From contig CANFLS010000003.1 in assembly GCA_947447955.1 (NCBI GenBank), positions 85,048 through 149,047 on the forward strand: a stretch of DNA of 64,000 nt, written 5' to 3'. Source of the stretch: Flavobacteriales bacterium. GTDB taxonomy: Bacteria > Bacteroidota > Bacteroidia > NS11-12g > UBA955. Numbering within the stretch: position 1 is the stretch's first letter; each line of letters starts with the position of its first letter. The translations under genes and the position numbers were made by a program. Shown piece by piece: positions 35,812 through 42,741 of the stretch. The notes under the pieces are model-generated. The model did no database searches, was not told the DNA's origin, and was given only the letters and a program-made list of their open reading frames with translations.

Positions 35812-37344
35812 GTGAAAAAATTAATCTACATTTTGGTAATTGCCGCATTAAGTATTGGCAATGTGTGGGGGCAGAGTATAAGGAATGCTGCTCATTTTGA
35901 AACGGAATTAAACGATGGACTTCAAGAAGTACATGTATTTAAGCATAACTCAGGCAATTTGATGGTTTTAAGGAAATCAGAAAAAGCGGCTGATGGGGAT
36001 TTTACATATGTTTTTACCAAATATAACAGCAAGTTAGAAGAAGACAAAACTGCTGAAATTCAACTTTCGAAAAAGTTAATTTTACTAACTAAATGTGAAA
36101 ATGGTCAATTTTTACATTTGCTTTTTATAAAGGGTTTTTCTAGTAGCGAATTTATTTTGTGTAATTATGATATTTTATCTAACAAGGTAAACATTTTGGA
36201 GAGTAATATGCCTGATGACTTCCGTTTTGATAGGTATGCTCTGTACAATAGTTCTTCGCGCAGAACGCAAATTTTTGGAAATAATCTTTTGCTTGAAGGA
36301 AGATTAGCCAAAGAGCCTACCATTGTGTCTCTAGATTTGAAAACTGCCAAATTTGAAACTGCAGCTGTATCTGTTGATGGTGTTAAACCTGGAAAGATTT
36401 ACGTTGGTTCATTTATGCCTTTGCAAGGAACCAATGAGTTTGCTTGTATGGTAGGTGTAAAGAAATCTTTTTTTTCAAGAAAGGTTGATCAGTCGGTGTT
36501 TATTTATAATGATAAATTGGAATTGTTGCGTTCGATAAGCATAGATGATAATCCTCAATTCACTACGTCGATTGTTACTGGAGCAAAAGTGGGAACTGAT
36601 AAATATGTATTTTGTGGGATGTTCACAAATAAAATAATTCCGCAAGGAATTTACATTGTGAATATTAATGGATCAAAAATTGAAAAATCGACGCTTGTTG
36701 GATACGGGAAAATGCAAAATTTCTTAACGCGTTATAGCGAGAAATATGCATCAAAAATGTTAAAGAAAAAAGAAAAGTTGGAAAGTAAAGGGAAAGAAAT
36801 GATGATTAACAATCACATTACCATTCATCCATTGATTGTGTTAAACGAAAACGAATTCATATTATTGGGTGAGTTGTACTGGCCAATGTATCATACTGAA
36901 ACTTATGGTACCGGCAATAATATGCGAACACGCGAAGTTTTTGATGGAAATCAATATACAGATGGGTTATGTGTAAAATTCAATAAAGATGGGTCGGTAA
37001 TATGGGATCATATGTTGGACATTTATTCTTCATATTGGCCAATGATGGAATATCAATTTATAACTGAGAAGGTTAATGAAAAGAGTGTTTCGTTTTTCTT
37101 ACCACAGAAAGGAAAAATTGCCATTCAAGAGTTGAGTTTTGATGGTCAAATTAAGGATGAAAAAACTTATACAATTCCTAAGGAAACAGAATCAAATGAG
37201 ACAGTAAAAGAGAATACGAGTTTTGTTGAATACTGGTACGATAACTATTTTATTGAATACGGAAATCAGTATTTAAAGGAGAAAAACAGTGGATTATTTG
37301 GCCGCCGCCGCTCAATTTATTACCTAAACAGGTTGGCGTATTGA
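35812..37344 (+). CDS. Secreted hypothetical protein
   Basis: The GTG start at 35812 opens a clear signal peptide (KKLIYILVIAALSIGNVWGQ). The 510-residue protein consists of alternating short strands (NSGNLMVLRKSEKA, GQFLHLLFIKGF, NEFACMVGVKKS) that would fit a beta-propeller, ending in a basic GLFGRRRSIYYLNRLAY. I see no catalytic motif and no T9SS tail. It lies alone between an upstream divergent gene and a strong bidirectional terminator. Confidence 0.6.
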   Translation: MKKLIYILVIAALSIGNVWGQSIRNAAHFETELNDGLQEVHVFKHNSGNLMVLRKSEKAADGDFTYVFTKYNSKLEEDKTAEIQLSKKLILLTKCENGQFLHLLFIKGFSSSEFILCNYDILSNKVNILESNMPDDFRFDRYALYNSSSRRTQIFGNNLLLEGRLAKEPTIVSLDLKTAKFETAAVSVDGVKPGKIYVGSFMPLQGTNEFACMVGVKKSFFSRKVDQSVFIYNDKLELLRSISIDDNPQFTTSIVTGAKVGTDKYVFCGMFTNKIIPQGIYIVNINGSKIEKSTLVGYGKMQNFLTRYSEKYASKMLKKKEKLESKGKEMMINNHITIHPLIVLNENEFILLGELYWPMYHTETYGTGNNMRTREVFDGNQYTDGLCVKFNKDGSVIWDHMLDIYSSYWPMMEYQFITEKVNEKSVSFFLPQKGKIAIQELSFDGQIKDEKTYTIPKETESNETVKENTSFVEYWYDNYFIEYGNQYLKEKNSGLFGRRRSIYYLNRLAY

Positions 37345-37367
37345 TAACTTTGGTAAATTTAATTTAT

Positions 37368-37403
37368 AAAAAAAAGACCCATCATTTGATGGGTCTTTTT
37401 TTT
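37368..37403. terminator. Bidirectional terminator
   Basis: AAAAAAAA-GACCCATC / GATGGGTC-TTTTTTTT with a 4-nt loop sits between converging genes (stops at 37344 and 37402). Confidence 0.9.
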
Positions 37404-37818
37404 ATTCAAGCGTGTAGCTTAATTGTGCTGAGTCTGTTGGCAATAAGGTTGTTGATTTAGATTTTACAAGCTTATAGTTATTGCCATCTGTGCTTCCATA
37501 AATATTTTGAATAATATAGAATTCACTTATACTACTTTTGTTTTCGGTGATAATCGTTTTCATCTTCGCTTCAAAACCTTTTTTTACAATTCCAGTAAAA
37601 AATTCAAAATTCCCGATAGGACTATGATTTTTAACGTTTTCATTATTGGCTGAGTCGTTAACGTATGTAGTTAATACAATACCTGTAGGTGAATGAAGAA
37701 AACTACACTCGTATTTGATGTAATTATAATTGGCATTTGTAGGATTATCTTTTTGGCATGCGGTAATAGAAAACAGCAAAACAAAAGTTAAAGCGGCGAT
37801 GAAGCTTTTCGTTTTCAT
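37402..37818 (-). CDS. Small lipoprotein, tandem copy 1
   Basis: This 138-residue protein has the lipobox SITAC. The mature part contains NYIKYECSFLHSPTGIVLTTYV, FFTGIVKKGFEAKMKTII and EFYIIQNIYGSTDGNNYKL. It is closely related to the next gene upstream, including identical stretches such as GIVKKGFEAKMKTIITEN. It seems to be a compact beta-sandwich on the periplasmic or outer-membrane face. Function unknown. The last codons overlap the bidirectional terminator stem. Confidence 0.65.
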   Translation of the reverse strand: MKTKSFIAALTFVLLFSITACQKDNPTNANYNYIKYECSFLHSPTGIVLTTYVNDSANNENVKNHSPIGNFEFFTGIVKKGFEAKMKTIITENKSSISEFYIIQNIYGSTDGNNYKLVKSKSTTLLPTDSAQLSYTLE

Positions 37819-37822
37819 AAAT

Positions 37823-37853
37823 CAAACATATGAAATAAATGATTCATTTGCAA
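37823..37853 (-). promoter_or_regulatory. Promoter of lipoprotein copy 1
   Basis: On the minus strand TTG, 20 nt, TATGTTTG, then 4 nt to the ATG at 37818. Both elements fit the Bacteroidota consensus at correct spacing, which places the transcription start at or next to the start codon. Confidence 0.7.
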
Positions 37854-37981
37854 GTATATATGATGTTTTTTTTTTGTGGTTCGAAATCAGGTATTGATTT
37901 TATTAGATACGCATATAATTCAATTATTATGGAATAAGGTTTTGAATGGAACTAAAAAAGTAGGGATTATTGTGTCTTTTT

Positions 37982-38395
37982 TTATTCTACGGTATAGCTT
38001 ATTTCTGCTGAATCGTTTAGTGATAAGGTTTTGAAGTTCGATTTTATAAGCTTGAAGTTATTGTTATCGTTGCTTCCATAAATATTTTGTGTAATATAGA
38101 ATTCTTTTACCCCACTAATGTTTTCAGTGATAATCGTTTTCATTTTTGCTTCAAACCCTTTTTTGACAATTCCAGTATAAAAATCCGCTTTGCCCATAGA
38201 AAGACTATAGACATATGTGTTATTGTCTGAATTGTTAGCATATGTAGTTACTCGAATACCAATAGGTGAATGAAGAAAACTATACTCATATTTGATATAA
38301 CTATAATTGGCAGGTGTAGTACTATTTTTTTCGCATGCGGTAATAAAAAACAGCAAAACAAAAGTTAAAACGGTGATGAAGCTTTTCGTTTTCAT
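37982..38395 (-). CDS. Small lipoprotein, tandem copy 2
   Basis: A 137-residue paralogue of the gene at 37402. The signal peptide (MKTKSFITVLTFVLLF, lipobox FITAC) and the core GIVKKGFEAKMKTIITEN are almost identical; the C-terminal NDSAEISYTVE corresponds to TDSAQLSYTLE. Amino-acid changes are concentrated around residues 50-75, so the copies are diverging in one surface region. It carries its own copy of the promoter. Confidence 0.65.
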   Translation of the reverse strand: MKTKSFITVLTFVLLFFITACEKNSTTPANYSYIKYEYSFLHSPIGIRVTTYANNSDNNTYVYSLSMGKADFYTGIVKKGFEAKMKTIITENISGVKEFYITQNIYGSNDNNNFKLIKSNFKTLSLNDSAEISYTVE

Positions 38396-38399
38396 AAAT

Positions 38400-38430
38400 C
38401 AAACATATGAAATAAATGATTCATTTGCAA
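38400..38430 (-). promoter_or_regulatory. Promoter of lipoprotein copy 2
   Basis: Same arrangement as copy 1: TTG, 20 nt, TATGTTTG, 4 nt, ATG at 38395. About 55 bp upstream of both ATGs is virtually identical. Confidence 0.7.
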
Positions 38431-38481
38431 GTATATATGATGTTTTTTGTGGTTTGTTGTTTCCTAAAACCATTACGGCGA

Positions 38482-38670
38482 CTATTGTAGCGTATAATTA
38501 CCCGGTAAATAAACCAATAATAATATTGCGATAATTATAAGTTTACATTTGAAATGATTCTTTGTATAAACAATAATCATGTTGAATATAGCAATAATTG
38601 ACAACCAAGAATACATAGAAGTGATGGGGTATATTTTGGTAAATGGAAATTGGATTAAAATGTAATTCAA
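38482..38670 (-). CDS. Possible small membrane protein (62 aa)
   Basis: An open frame from TTG (38670) starts 14 bp after the stop of the 58-residue gene. It encodes two hydrophobic segments (SWLSIIAIFNMIIVY and CKLIIIAILLLVYLPG). It has no recognisable homology. Short length and the TTG start make it uncertain; an internal ATG (residue 19) would give a 44-residue protein. Confidence 0.35.
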   Translation of the reverse strand: MNYILIQFPFTKIYPITSMYSWLSIIAIFNMIIVYTKNHFKCKLIIIAILLLVYLPGNYTLQ

Positions 38671-38684
38671 TATCCTTTACACTA

Positions 38685-38861
38685 TCATTTAGATACGGGA
38701 ACTTTCAAATTCTTTTTGAAATATACCAGCCAAATTATATAGATTCCAAGCCATAGGGTTCCTATTGGAAGCAACCAAATTATGAATGCCACGTTCAAGT
38801 GGCGAGAATTTATATTTTGTATTCCTTGGCGTTCTAGAAAATCCAAGAAGCGTTTTTTCAT
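38685..38861 (-). CDS. Small membrane protein (58 aa)
   Basis: ATG at 38861 and TGA at 38685 give a 58-residue protein: MKKRFLDFLERQGIQNINSR, one long hydrophobic stretch centred on IIWLLPIGTLWLGIYIIWLV, and a basic tail KKNLKVPVSK. A TAATTTTG -7 box ends 4 nt before the ATG, which supports expression. Orientation would be N-in by the charge pattern. No family is recognised. Confidence 0.55.
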   Translation of the reverse strand: MKKRFLDFLERQGIQNINSRHLNVAFIIWLLPIGTLWLGIYIIWLVYFKKNLKVPVSK

Positions 38862-38865
38862 GTTT

Positions 38866-38873
38866 CAAAATTA
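38866..38873 (-). promoter_or_regulatory. -7 element of the 58-aa gene
   Basis: TAATTTTG on the minus strand, 4 nt before the ATG at 38861. Confidence 0.4.
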
Positions 38874-38984
38874 GTAATTGTATTTACCAGATCAGGTTAA
38901 AATGGTATAAAGAAACGATTAAATGTTTGAGGTGTTGTGATTAGGGAAACGATTATTTTGGTCTAACTTGCGAGAAAATAAAAT

Positions 38985-39410
38985 ATGAAAACTAAAATAT
39001 TATTAACCATCCTATGCAGTATGCTGTGGGTTGGTTCTACCAAAGCCCAATTAAAAGTTGGTGATGCGCATTTGGACGGTGTTGTAGCTGTTTTAAATTC
39101 GGATGGAAAAACCGGACTGATTATGCAAAAGTCGAATATTTCTAAGGCACTTAATCACAAGGATGCAAAAACAGCCACTACAAATTTAGGCAATGGTTGG
39201 AGATTGCCGACAGTACAAGAATGTATCGCTATGTACAAAATAAACTCGGTTTTAAAAATACCAGCAACTGCGTATTGGACAGGATCTCCTTATGGTACTC
39301 AGGGTTATGTTTTAACTTTCAGCTTCCAAAGTGGAACAAGCTCTCCAAATAATACAATTTCTCTTCGAGGCGACAATACTCAATCAGTTCGCCCTGTTAA
39401 ATCCTTTTAA
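38985..39410 (+). CDS. Secreted DUF1566 (Lcl C-terminal)-like protein
   Basis: The signal peptide is LLTILCSMLWVGSTKAQ. The mature domain shows the DUF1566/Lcl pattern: GNGWRLPTVQECIAMY, then AYWTGSPYG and the closing SVRPVKSF. This C-type-lectin-like fold is common in secreted Bacteroidota proteins and often binds glycans, though that is not shown here. It is a single small domain of about 120 residues. Its terminator belongs to the repeat element at 39439-39485. Confidence 0.75.
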   Translation: MKTKILLTILCSMLWVGSTKAQLKVGDAHLDGVVAVLNSDGKTGLIMQKSNISKALNHKDAKTATTNLGNGWRLPTVQECIAMYKINSVLKIPATAYWTGSPYGTQGYVLTFSFQSGTSSPNNTISLRGDNTQSVRPVKSF

Positions 39411-39438
39411 CATTAATCTATTATTGCTTTTGTTAATG

Positions 39439-39485
39439 TAACTAGGTGCGAGACTTTAAGACCCATTGAAAGATGGGTCTTTTTT
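39439..39485 (+). repeat. Repeat element A (3' half of the small-RNA repeat, with terminator)
   Basis: TAACTAGGTGCGAGACTTT followed by hairpin GACCCAT / ATGGGTC and 6 T nearly matches 40251-40298 (element B) and 41231-41279 (element C). It acts as the terminator of the DUF1566 gene. Its reverse complement encodes the last residues (DPSFNGS) of the Abi protein. Confidence 0.8.
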
Positions 39486-40172
39486 ATTTATTGTATCTAG
39501 AATGTTGTCAATTGGATTTATAAAATCTATAATTTCTGGATCAATCCATTGTAGCAAATTCAATATTGAGTTATGAACTTCAATTGCCTCTGAAAAATCT
39601 ATTTTATTTTTATTGAAACAAATGGGTTCATTGTGGTTAATACGATTACGAAAACGACGGATTTTGTTTATGTTGTCGCTAATTTCTTTGCGTCCAACGT
39701 TTGAAGGTAAATATTTGAAAATTTTAATTGGCGATCCTTTGAGGATTTTATAATAATTTAGGTCAAAAAAACATGTCCAGAATCCAAAAGATTGTTCAGA
39801 AATTATCTTGCAACTAGTAATAGGGATGTTCGATTTTTTTAGCTTCTTTTCTGAATTTAATATCTCTTGCAATAGATAAAAATTTGTTTTATTCTCATTT
39901 CTGTTTTTTGAATTTATTAAACTCAAATCATTCATAAATCCAACTTTTTCATCTATTATCCAATTGGTGTTATTAAATAAAGAACTTAGAGTGTAATTCA
40001 ATTTATTTCTAAGAATTACTTCAAAAATACTTAAAACTGGATTGAAAGACTTTGAAACGTTGAGATTGAGGAAATATAAATTTACTGCATGGTTTTTCGA
40101 TTTATTAGATGCTTCATAGTATCTATTAATCCTAGAATGAGAAAAATAATATTGAATCTTTGAATAATTCAT
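39456..40172 (-). CDS. Abi_2/AbiF-type HEPN abortive-infection protein
   Basis: This 238-residue protein has the marks of the Abi_2 family: FNPVLSIFEVILRNKLNY (E51, R55), SEQSFGFWTCFFDLNYY (the SFGFW motif) and IRRFRNRINHNEPIC. R175-x4-H180 in the last is the HEPN ribonuclease motif. Such proteins are toxic RNases of phage-defence/toxin-antitoxin systems; I recall AbiF-type members being paired with a small RNA and proposed as relatives of Cas13. Here a predicted RNA gene is divergent, with back-to-back -7 boxes. The C-terminus DPSFNGS is encoded by a repeat copy. Starts at ATG 40172. RNase activity is inferred from the motif only. Confidence 0.88.
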   Translation of the reverse strand: MNYSKIQYYFSHSRINRYYEASNKSKNHAVNLYFLNLNVSKSFNPVLSIFEVILRNKLNYTLSSLFNNTNWIIDEKVGFMNDLSLINSKNRNENKTNFYLLQEILNSEKKLKKSNIPITSCKIISEQSFGFWTCFFDLNYYKILKGSPIKIFKYLPSNVGRKEISDNINKIRRFRNRINHNEPICFNKNKIDFSEAIEVHNSILNLLQWIDPEIIDFINPIDNILDTINKKDPSFNGS

Positions 40173-40176
40173 CCAA

Positions 40177-40208
40177 TTTGTTTTTGTTTACAAATTTATC
40201 TAAATTTG
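40177..40208. promoter_or_regulatory. Divergent promoters of abi and the small RNA
   Basis: Plus strand: TTTG (40177-40180), 20 nt, TAAATTTG (40201-40208). Minus strand: TAAATTTG at 40198-40191. The two -7 boxes form the palindrome CAAATTTA-TC-TAAATTTG, only 2 bp apart, so polymerase binding for one direction should block the other. The small-RNA promoter is an exact consensus; the abi side lacks a good -33. Confidence 0.75.
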
Positions 40209-40475
40209 TAGTGCGATACCTAGTCAAGCCTCTTGTCACTTGTGATAACGTAACTAGGTGAGAGACTTTAGGACCCATTGAAAGATGGGTCTTTTTTTGT
40301 GGCAGATGTTTTGTTTATTTTTAATTATAGTATTGATTTGTAATGGCTTATTTGAATTTCGATAGGGCTATATACCGAAGTCTCCTTTTAGTTTCACTTG
40401 ATAAAATTTGAAAATGATGTGGTTTTTATTTGCGGTTATTGCAAATCTTTTTGGAAGAATAAGATGTGTGATTTT
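40206..40475 (+). repeat. Direct repeat B (about 270 bp)
   Basis: It corresponds to 41186-41457 (repeat C) with a 980-bp period. It includes the whole predicted small RNA plus about 175 bp downstream without coding capacity. Many substitutions and a few indels separate the copies. Confidence 0.85.
40214..40298 (+). ncRNA. Predicted small structured RNA beside abi (element B)
   Basis: From a start about 6 nt after the TAAATTTG box, the predicted transcript of about 85 nt has a long-range stem ACCTAGT (40218-40224) / ACTAGGT (40253-40259). An inner hairpin TTGTCA/TGATAA lies inside it. A purine-rich linker GAGAGAC leads to a terminator hairpin GACCCAT/ATGGGTC with 7 T. No start codon or ORF is evident in it. 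Consensus promoter plus terminator plus nested stems argue for a real RNA gene. Pairing with Abi as antitoxin RNA is inference from position and family. Confidence 0.65.
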
Positions 40476-40483
40476 CTTCTTAG

Positions 40484-40990
40484 ACATTATGTCATTTTAA
40501 GGTTAAATTTGAAAGCGCGCATTTTAATAAAAACGTAAATTATTTGTATGATGTTAGCGAATTAGCAATAAGAGAAGCCGACGACATAACCCACGTTGGT
40601 GCCACAACGCAAGAACGAAAACAACAAATAATTCAAAAAATGAAAGCACAACAAAGCAAATGAAAAAGGCGCAAATAATACCAATCGTAAACCATAAAGG
40701 CGGCGTAGGTAAAACAACTACAGCCATAAACCTGGCCATTGGATTAGCCCACTTATTAAAAATAGTGAAGATACAAAACCAATGCAAGCCCAAAGGCCAT
40801 TACAAAGGGCAACCAGGCCCGAACGATTATTAGCAAAAACGGTACCATAGCTCAATGAATTATACAATTTAATCATTGATAAAGAACCGTTGATAAAACT
40901 CCGTAATTGCAAGGTAAACAATCCTAATTTGAATTTACAAAATCAATTAAACGATTTGATTGACAAAGATATAATTCAAAATAAATGTAA
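40484..40990 (+). pseudogene. Decayed plasmid-partition remnant (parA fragment and partner)
   Basis: ATG at 40660 opens a 57-codon frame whose first ~30 residues (IIPIVNHKGGVGKTTTAINL) are the deviant Walker A region of ParA/Soj ATPases. The match stops after GLAHLLK and a TAG follows at 40831. Its ATG overlaps the stop of an upstream fragment (40484-40663) ending YDVSELAIREADDITHVGAT, the C-terminus of an unknown partner gene. Downstream frames to about 40990 are interrupted. The ATGA coupling is that of an intact operon, so this looks like a truncated mobile-element partition locus. Confidence 0.75.
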
Positions 40991-41019
40991 AATTTTAAAA
41001 TAAAAAACCTATCAAAATT

Positions 41020-41088
41020 ATGAAAGACAAAAACAAATTATTCATGTCAATCATATTGACAAGCTGCGGAGTCGTAAATTTAGAATAA
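41020..41088 (+). pseudogene. Truncated lipoprotein signal peptide
   Basis: A 22-codon frame MKDKNKLFMSIILTSCGVVN ends after the lipobox-like LTSC. It resembles the start of a lipoprotein gene cut off just after the Cys, probably a remnant of a member of the families around it. Confidence 0.4.
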
Positions 41089-41185
41089 AGGACAACTTCT
41101 GAACTAATTTTGATAAATTTCACTAATTCGCTTTTTAGTTTTTTGATGATAAAATCTCGAATTGGTTGAAATAATTTAATTATAT

Positions 41186-41457
41186 TGGTAGTGTGATACC
41201 TAGTCTAGCCTCTTGTCACTTGTGATAACGTAACTAGGTGAGAGACTTTGAGACCCATTGAAAGATTGGTCTTTTTTTTGTGGCAGATGTTTCGTTTTTT
41301 TAATTATGGTATTGAATTGTAGTTATTTATGGTTATTTCGATTGAGGTATATACTAAAATCCCATTTTAATTACACTTGATAAAATTTGAAAATGATGTG
41401 TTTTTTATTTGCGTTTATTGCAAATCTTTTTGAAGGAAACAGAAGTGTAATTGTGTT
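41186..41457 (+). repeat. Direct repeat C (decayed copy of the small-RNA repeat)
   Basis: The stem arms ACCTAGT (41198-41204) and ACTAGGT (41233-41239) are conserved. The -7 box is TATATTGG rather than TAAATTTG, and the terminator arm reads ATTGGTC instead of ATGGGTC. There is no abi gene beside it. It looks like an inactive or weaker duplicate. Confidence 0.75.
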
Positions 41458-41553
41458 TGGATTTTTTACTCGAGATTTTAAATTCATTGCCGCAACCTAT
41501 AAGATTTGATTTTTGAGGATTTTCCGTAAATTTTATTTGGGGGTTACTGATTT

Positions 41554-41585
41554 TTGCAAAAAAAAGTTGATTTGTGATATATTTG
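41554..41585 (+). promoter_or_regulatory. Promoter of FGGG lipoprotein 5
   Basis: TTG (41554-41556), 21 nt, TATATTTG (41578-41585), 6 nt, ATG. Confidence 0.65.
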
Positions 41586-41591
41586 AAAATT

Positions 41592-42188
41592 ATGAAAAAA
41601 TTGAATTATGTTGTGTCTATTGCAATTGTTGGAACGTTGTTTCTCGGATCATGTGGAACCACCAAATATCAAGACAAGGGTTTTGGCGGCGGAGATTTTA
41701 AGTCATTTAAATCATCGTCAAAGACTGTTTTAAATAAAAACCATGAATCGTTGCCGGCAACCAGAGCAATTGAGTGGCAAAATGCGAAAATTGATTTACA
41801 GGAACCAATTGAAAACAATAAGATTCAGATCAATAATTCTGACAAACCGAAAATCTTTTTTAAGATTCTTTCAAAAACACAATCAAACGTTTCAAAGCCA
41901 ACTGGCAATTATATTAGTGATAAAATCAACCATGTAAAGGCAAAAGTCCTTCAAAAGGTCACCAAAAAAATCAGCGATTCTAAATGGCCAAATTCAGACT
42001 CAAGCTTTGGCAAATGGCTATTAACGATTATATCACTGTCAATTGGCATATTCGGATTTATAATTGTTTTAATGGGTATTGCCGAAGGAACAGGCGCTTA
42101 TAGTTTTGGTCTTCTTATCGCAGGAATTGGTTTAGCAATTATGTTCATTGGTTATTTATTTCTCATATGGGCTAGAAATGTACAATAA
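41592..42188 (+). CDS. FGGG-family lipoprotein 5
   Basis: ATG at 41592 gives the signal IVGTLFLGSC, followed by GTTKYQDKGFGGGDF, the family motif in its plainest form. A linker of about 90 Lys/Ser/Asn-rich residues follows, then SSFGKWLLTIISLSIGIFGF and SFGLLIAGIGLAIMFIGYLF as two membrane helices. A consensus promoter with 6 nt to the ATG indicates expression. It lies directly after repeat C in the plastic region. Function unknown. Confidence 0.7.
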   Translation: MKKLNYVVSIAIVGTLFLGSCGTTKYQDKGFGGGDFKSFKSSSKTVLNKNHESLPATRAIEWQNAKIDLQEPIENNKIQINNSDKPKIFFKILSKTQSNVSKPTGNYISDKINHVKAKVLQKVTKKISDSKWPNSDSSFGKWLLTIISLSIGIFGFIIVLMGIAEGTGAYSFGLLIAGIGLAIMFIGYLFLIWARNVQ

Positions 42189-42578
42189 TAGAAACCAAAG
42201 AAAATTTCAAATCGTATTTTAATCAGCTTCATTTTGCCTTGGTGTAATTTTGCTCTAGTTAGTAAAAGAATTTCCCACTATGTTTTGAATGGATATCAAG
42301 AATCCCGCCTTTTGGGGGAATAGTCGGTTTCCTTTTTAGAGATAGGGTGTATCAATTAGTCTACCCCCGCAGTCATTTGTATATGAAATGATGGTGGGGT
42401 GAGGGATTTTGAGGAAGAACTTGCCCAAAGTACGAACCGTACTGCGAACTGAAAGGTCAAAAAAGGGTAAAAAAGAGTGAAAATCTTAACATTTTAGGTT
42501 AATTAAGAAAAAGCGGTTTTTTGAACAAATTCGCCTCTGTTCTAATCTGACTACCATTGAAAACACAGATCAAGGCAT
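42189..42578. other. Intergenic region without recognised gene
   Basis: About 390 bp with no ORF of note and no strong promoter match. A C-rich run (ACCCCCGC) and a TGGTGGGGTGAGGG run near 42362-42405 stand out from the AT-rich background and could pair weakly. Otherwise nothing is seen. Confidence 0.4.
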
Positions 42579-42610
42579 AAAAAAAGTCCCTCAGAGTTGA
42601 GAGACTTTTT
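42579..42610 (-). terminator. Terminator of the tRNA (CAU)
   Basis: On the minus strand AAAAAGTCTCTCA / TGAGGGACTTTTT (one G-U pair) runs into a T tract, 3 bp beyond the tRNA. Confidence 0.8.
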
Positions 42611-42612
42611 AG

Positions 42613-42686
42613 TGGGCCCACTTGGAATCGAACCAAGCACCTACTGATTATGAGTCAGTTGCTCTAACCGAATGAGCTATAGGCCC
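42613..42686 (-). tRNA. tRNA with CAU anticodon (Met, or Ile2 if lysidine-modified)
   Basis: The acceptor stem is GGGCCTA/TGGGCCC with one G-U pair. The D-arm is GCTC...GAGC with a slightly unusual D-loop (ATTCGGTTA). The anticodon stem is CTGAC... with loop CTCATAA, T-loop TTCGATT and discriminator A. There is no encoded CCA. CAU is used by elongator Met and by Ile2; sequence alone does not decide safely. The first stem base pair G-C excludes the usual initiator mismatch. Confidence 0.9.
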
Positions 42687-42698
42687 CTTTTGAGGGTG

Positions 42699-42706
42699 CA
42701 AATATA
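42699..42706 (-). promoter_or_regulatory. -7 element of the tRNA (CAU) gene
   Basis: TATATTTG on the minus strand, 12 nt upstream of the tRNA 5' end. Confidence 0.5.
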
Positions 42707-42741
42707 CGAAATAAATTGATTCTCTAAAAGAGAAATCAATT

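Larger units (their letters stand above)
37402..38455. repeat. Tandem gene duplication (about 577-bp period)
   Basis: Units of about 480 bp (37402-37880 and 37982-38455) contain the complete lipoprotein gene and its promoter. They are separated by about 100 bp of unique sequence. Confidence 0.85.

Noticed and set aside
39439-41279. Integron-like attC sites at repeats A, B and C
   Set aside because: The repeats are imperfect palindromes between gene cassettes, but no GTTRRRY/RYYYAAC core pair is found at the ends, gene orientation is mixed, and no integrase is in the window.
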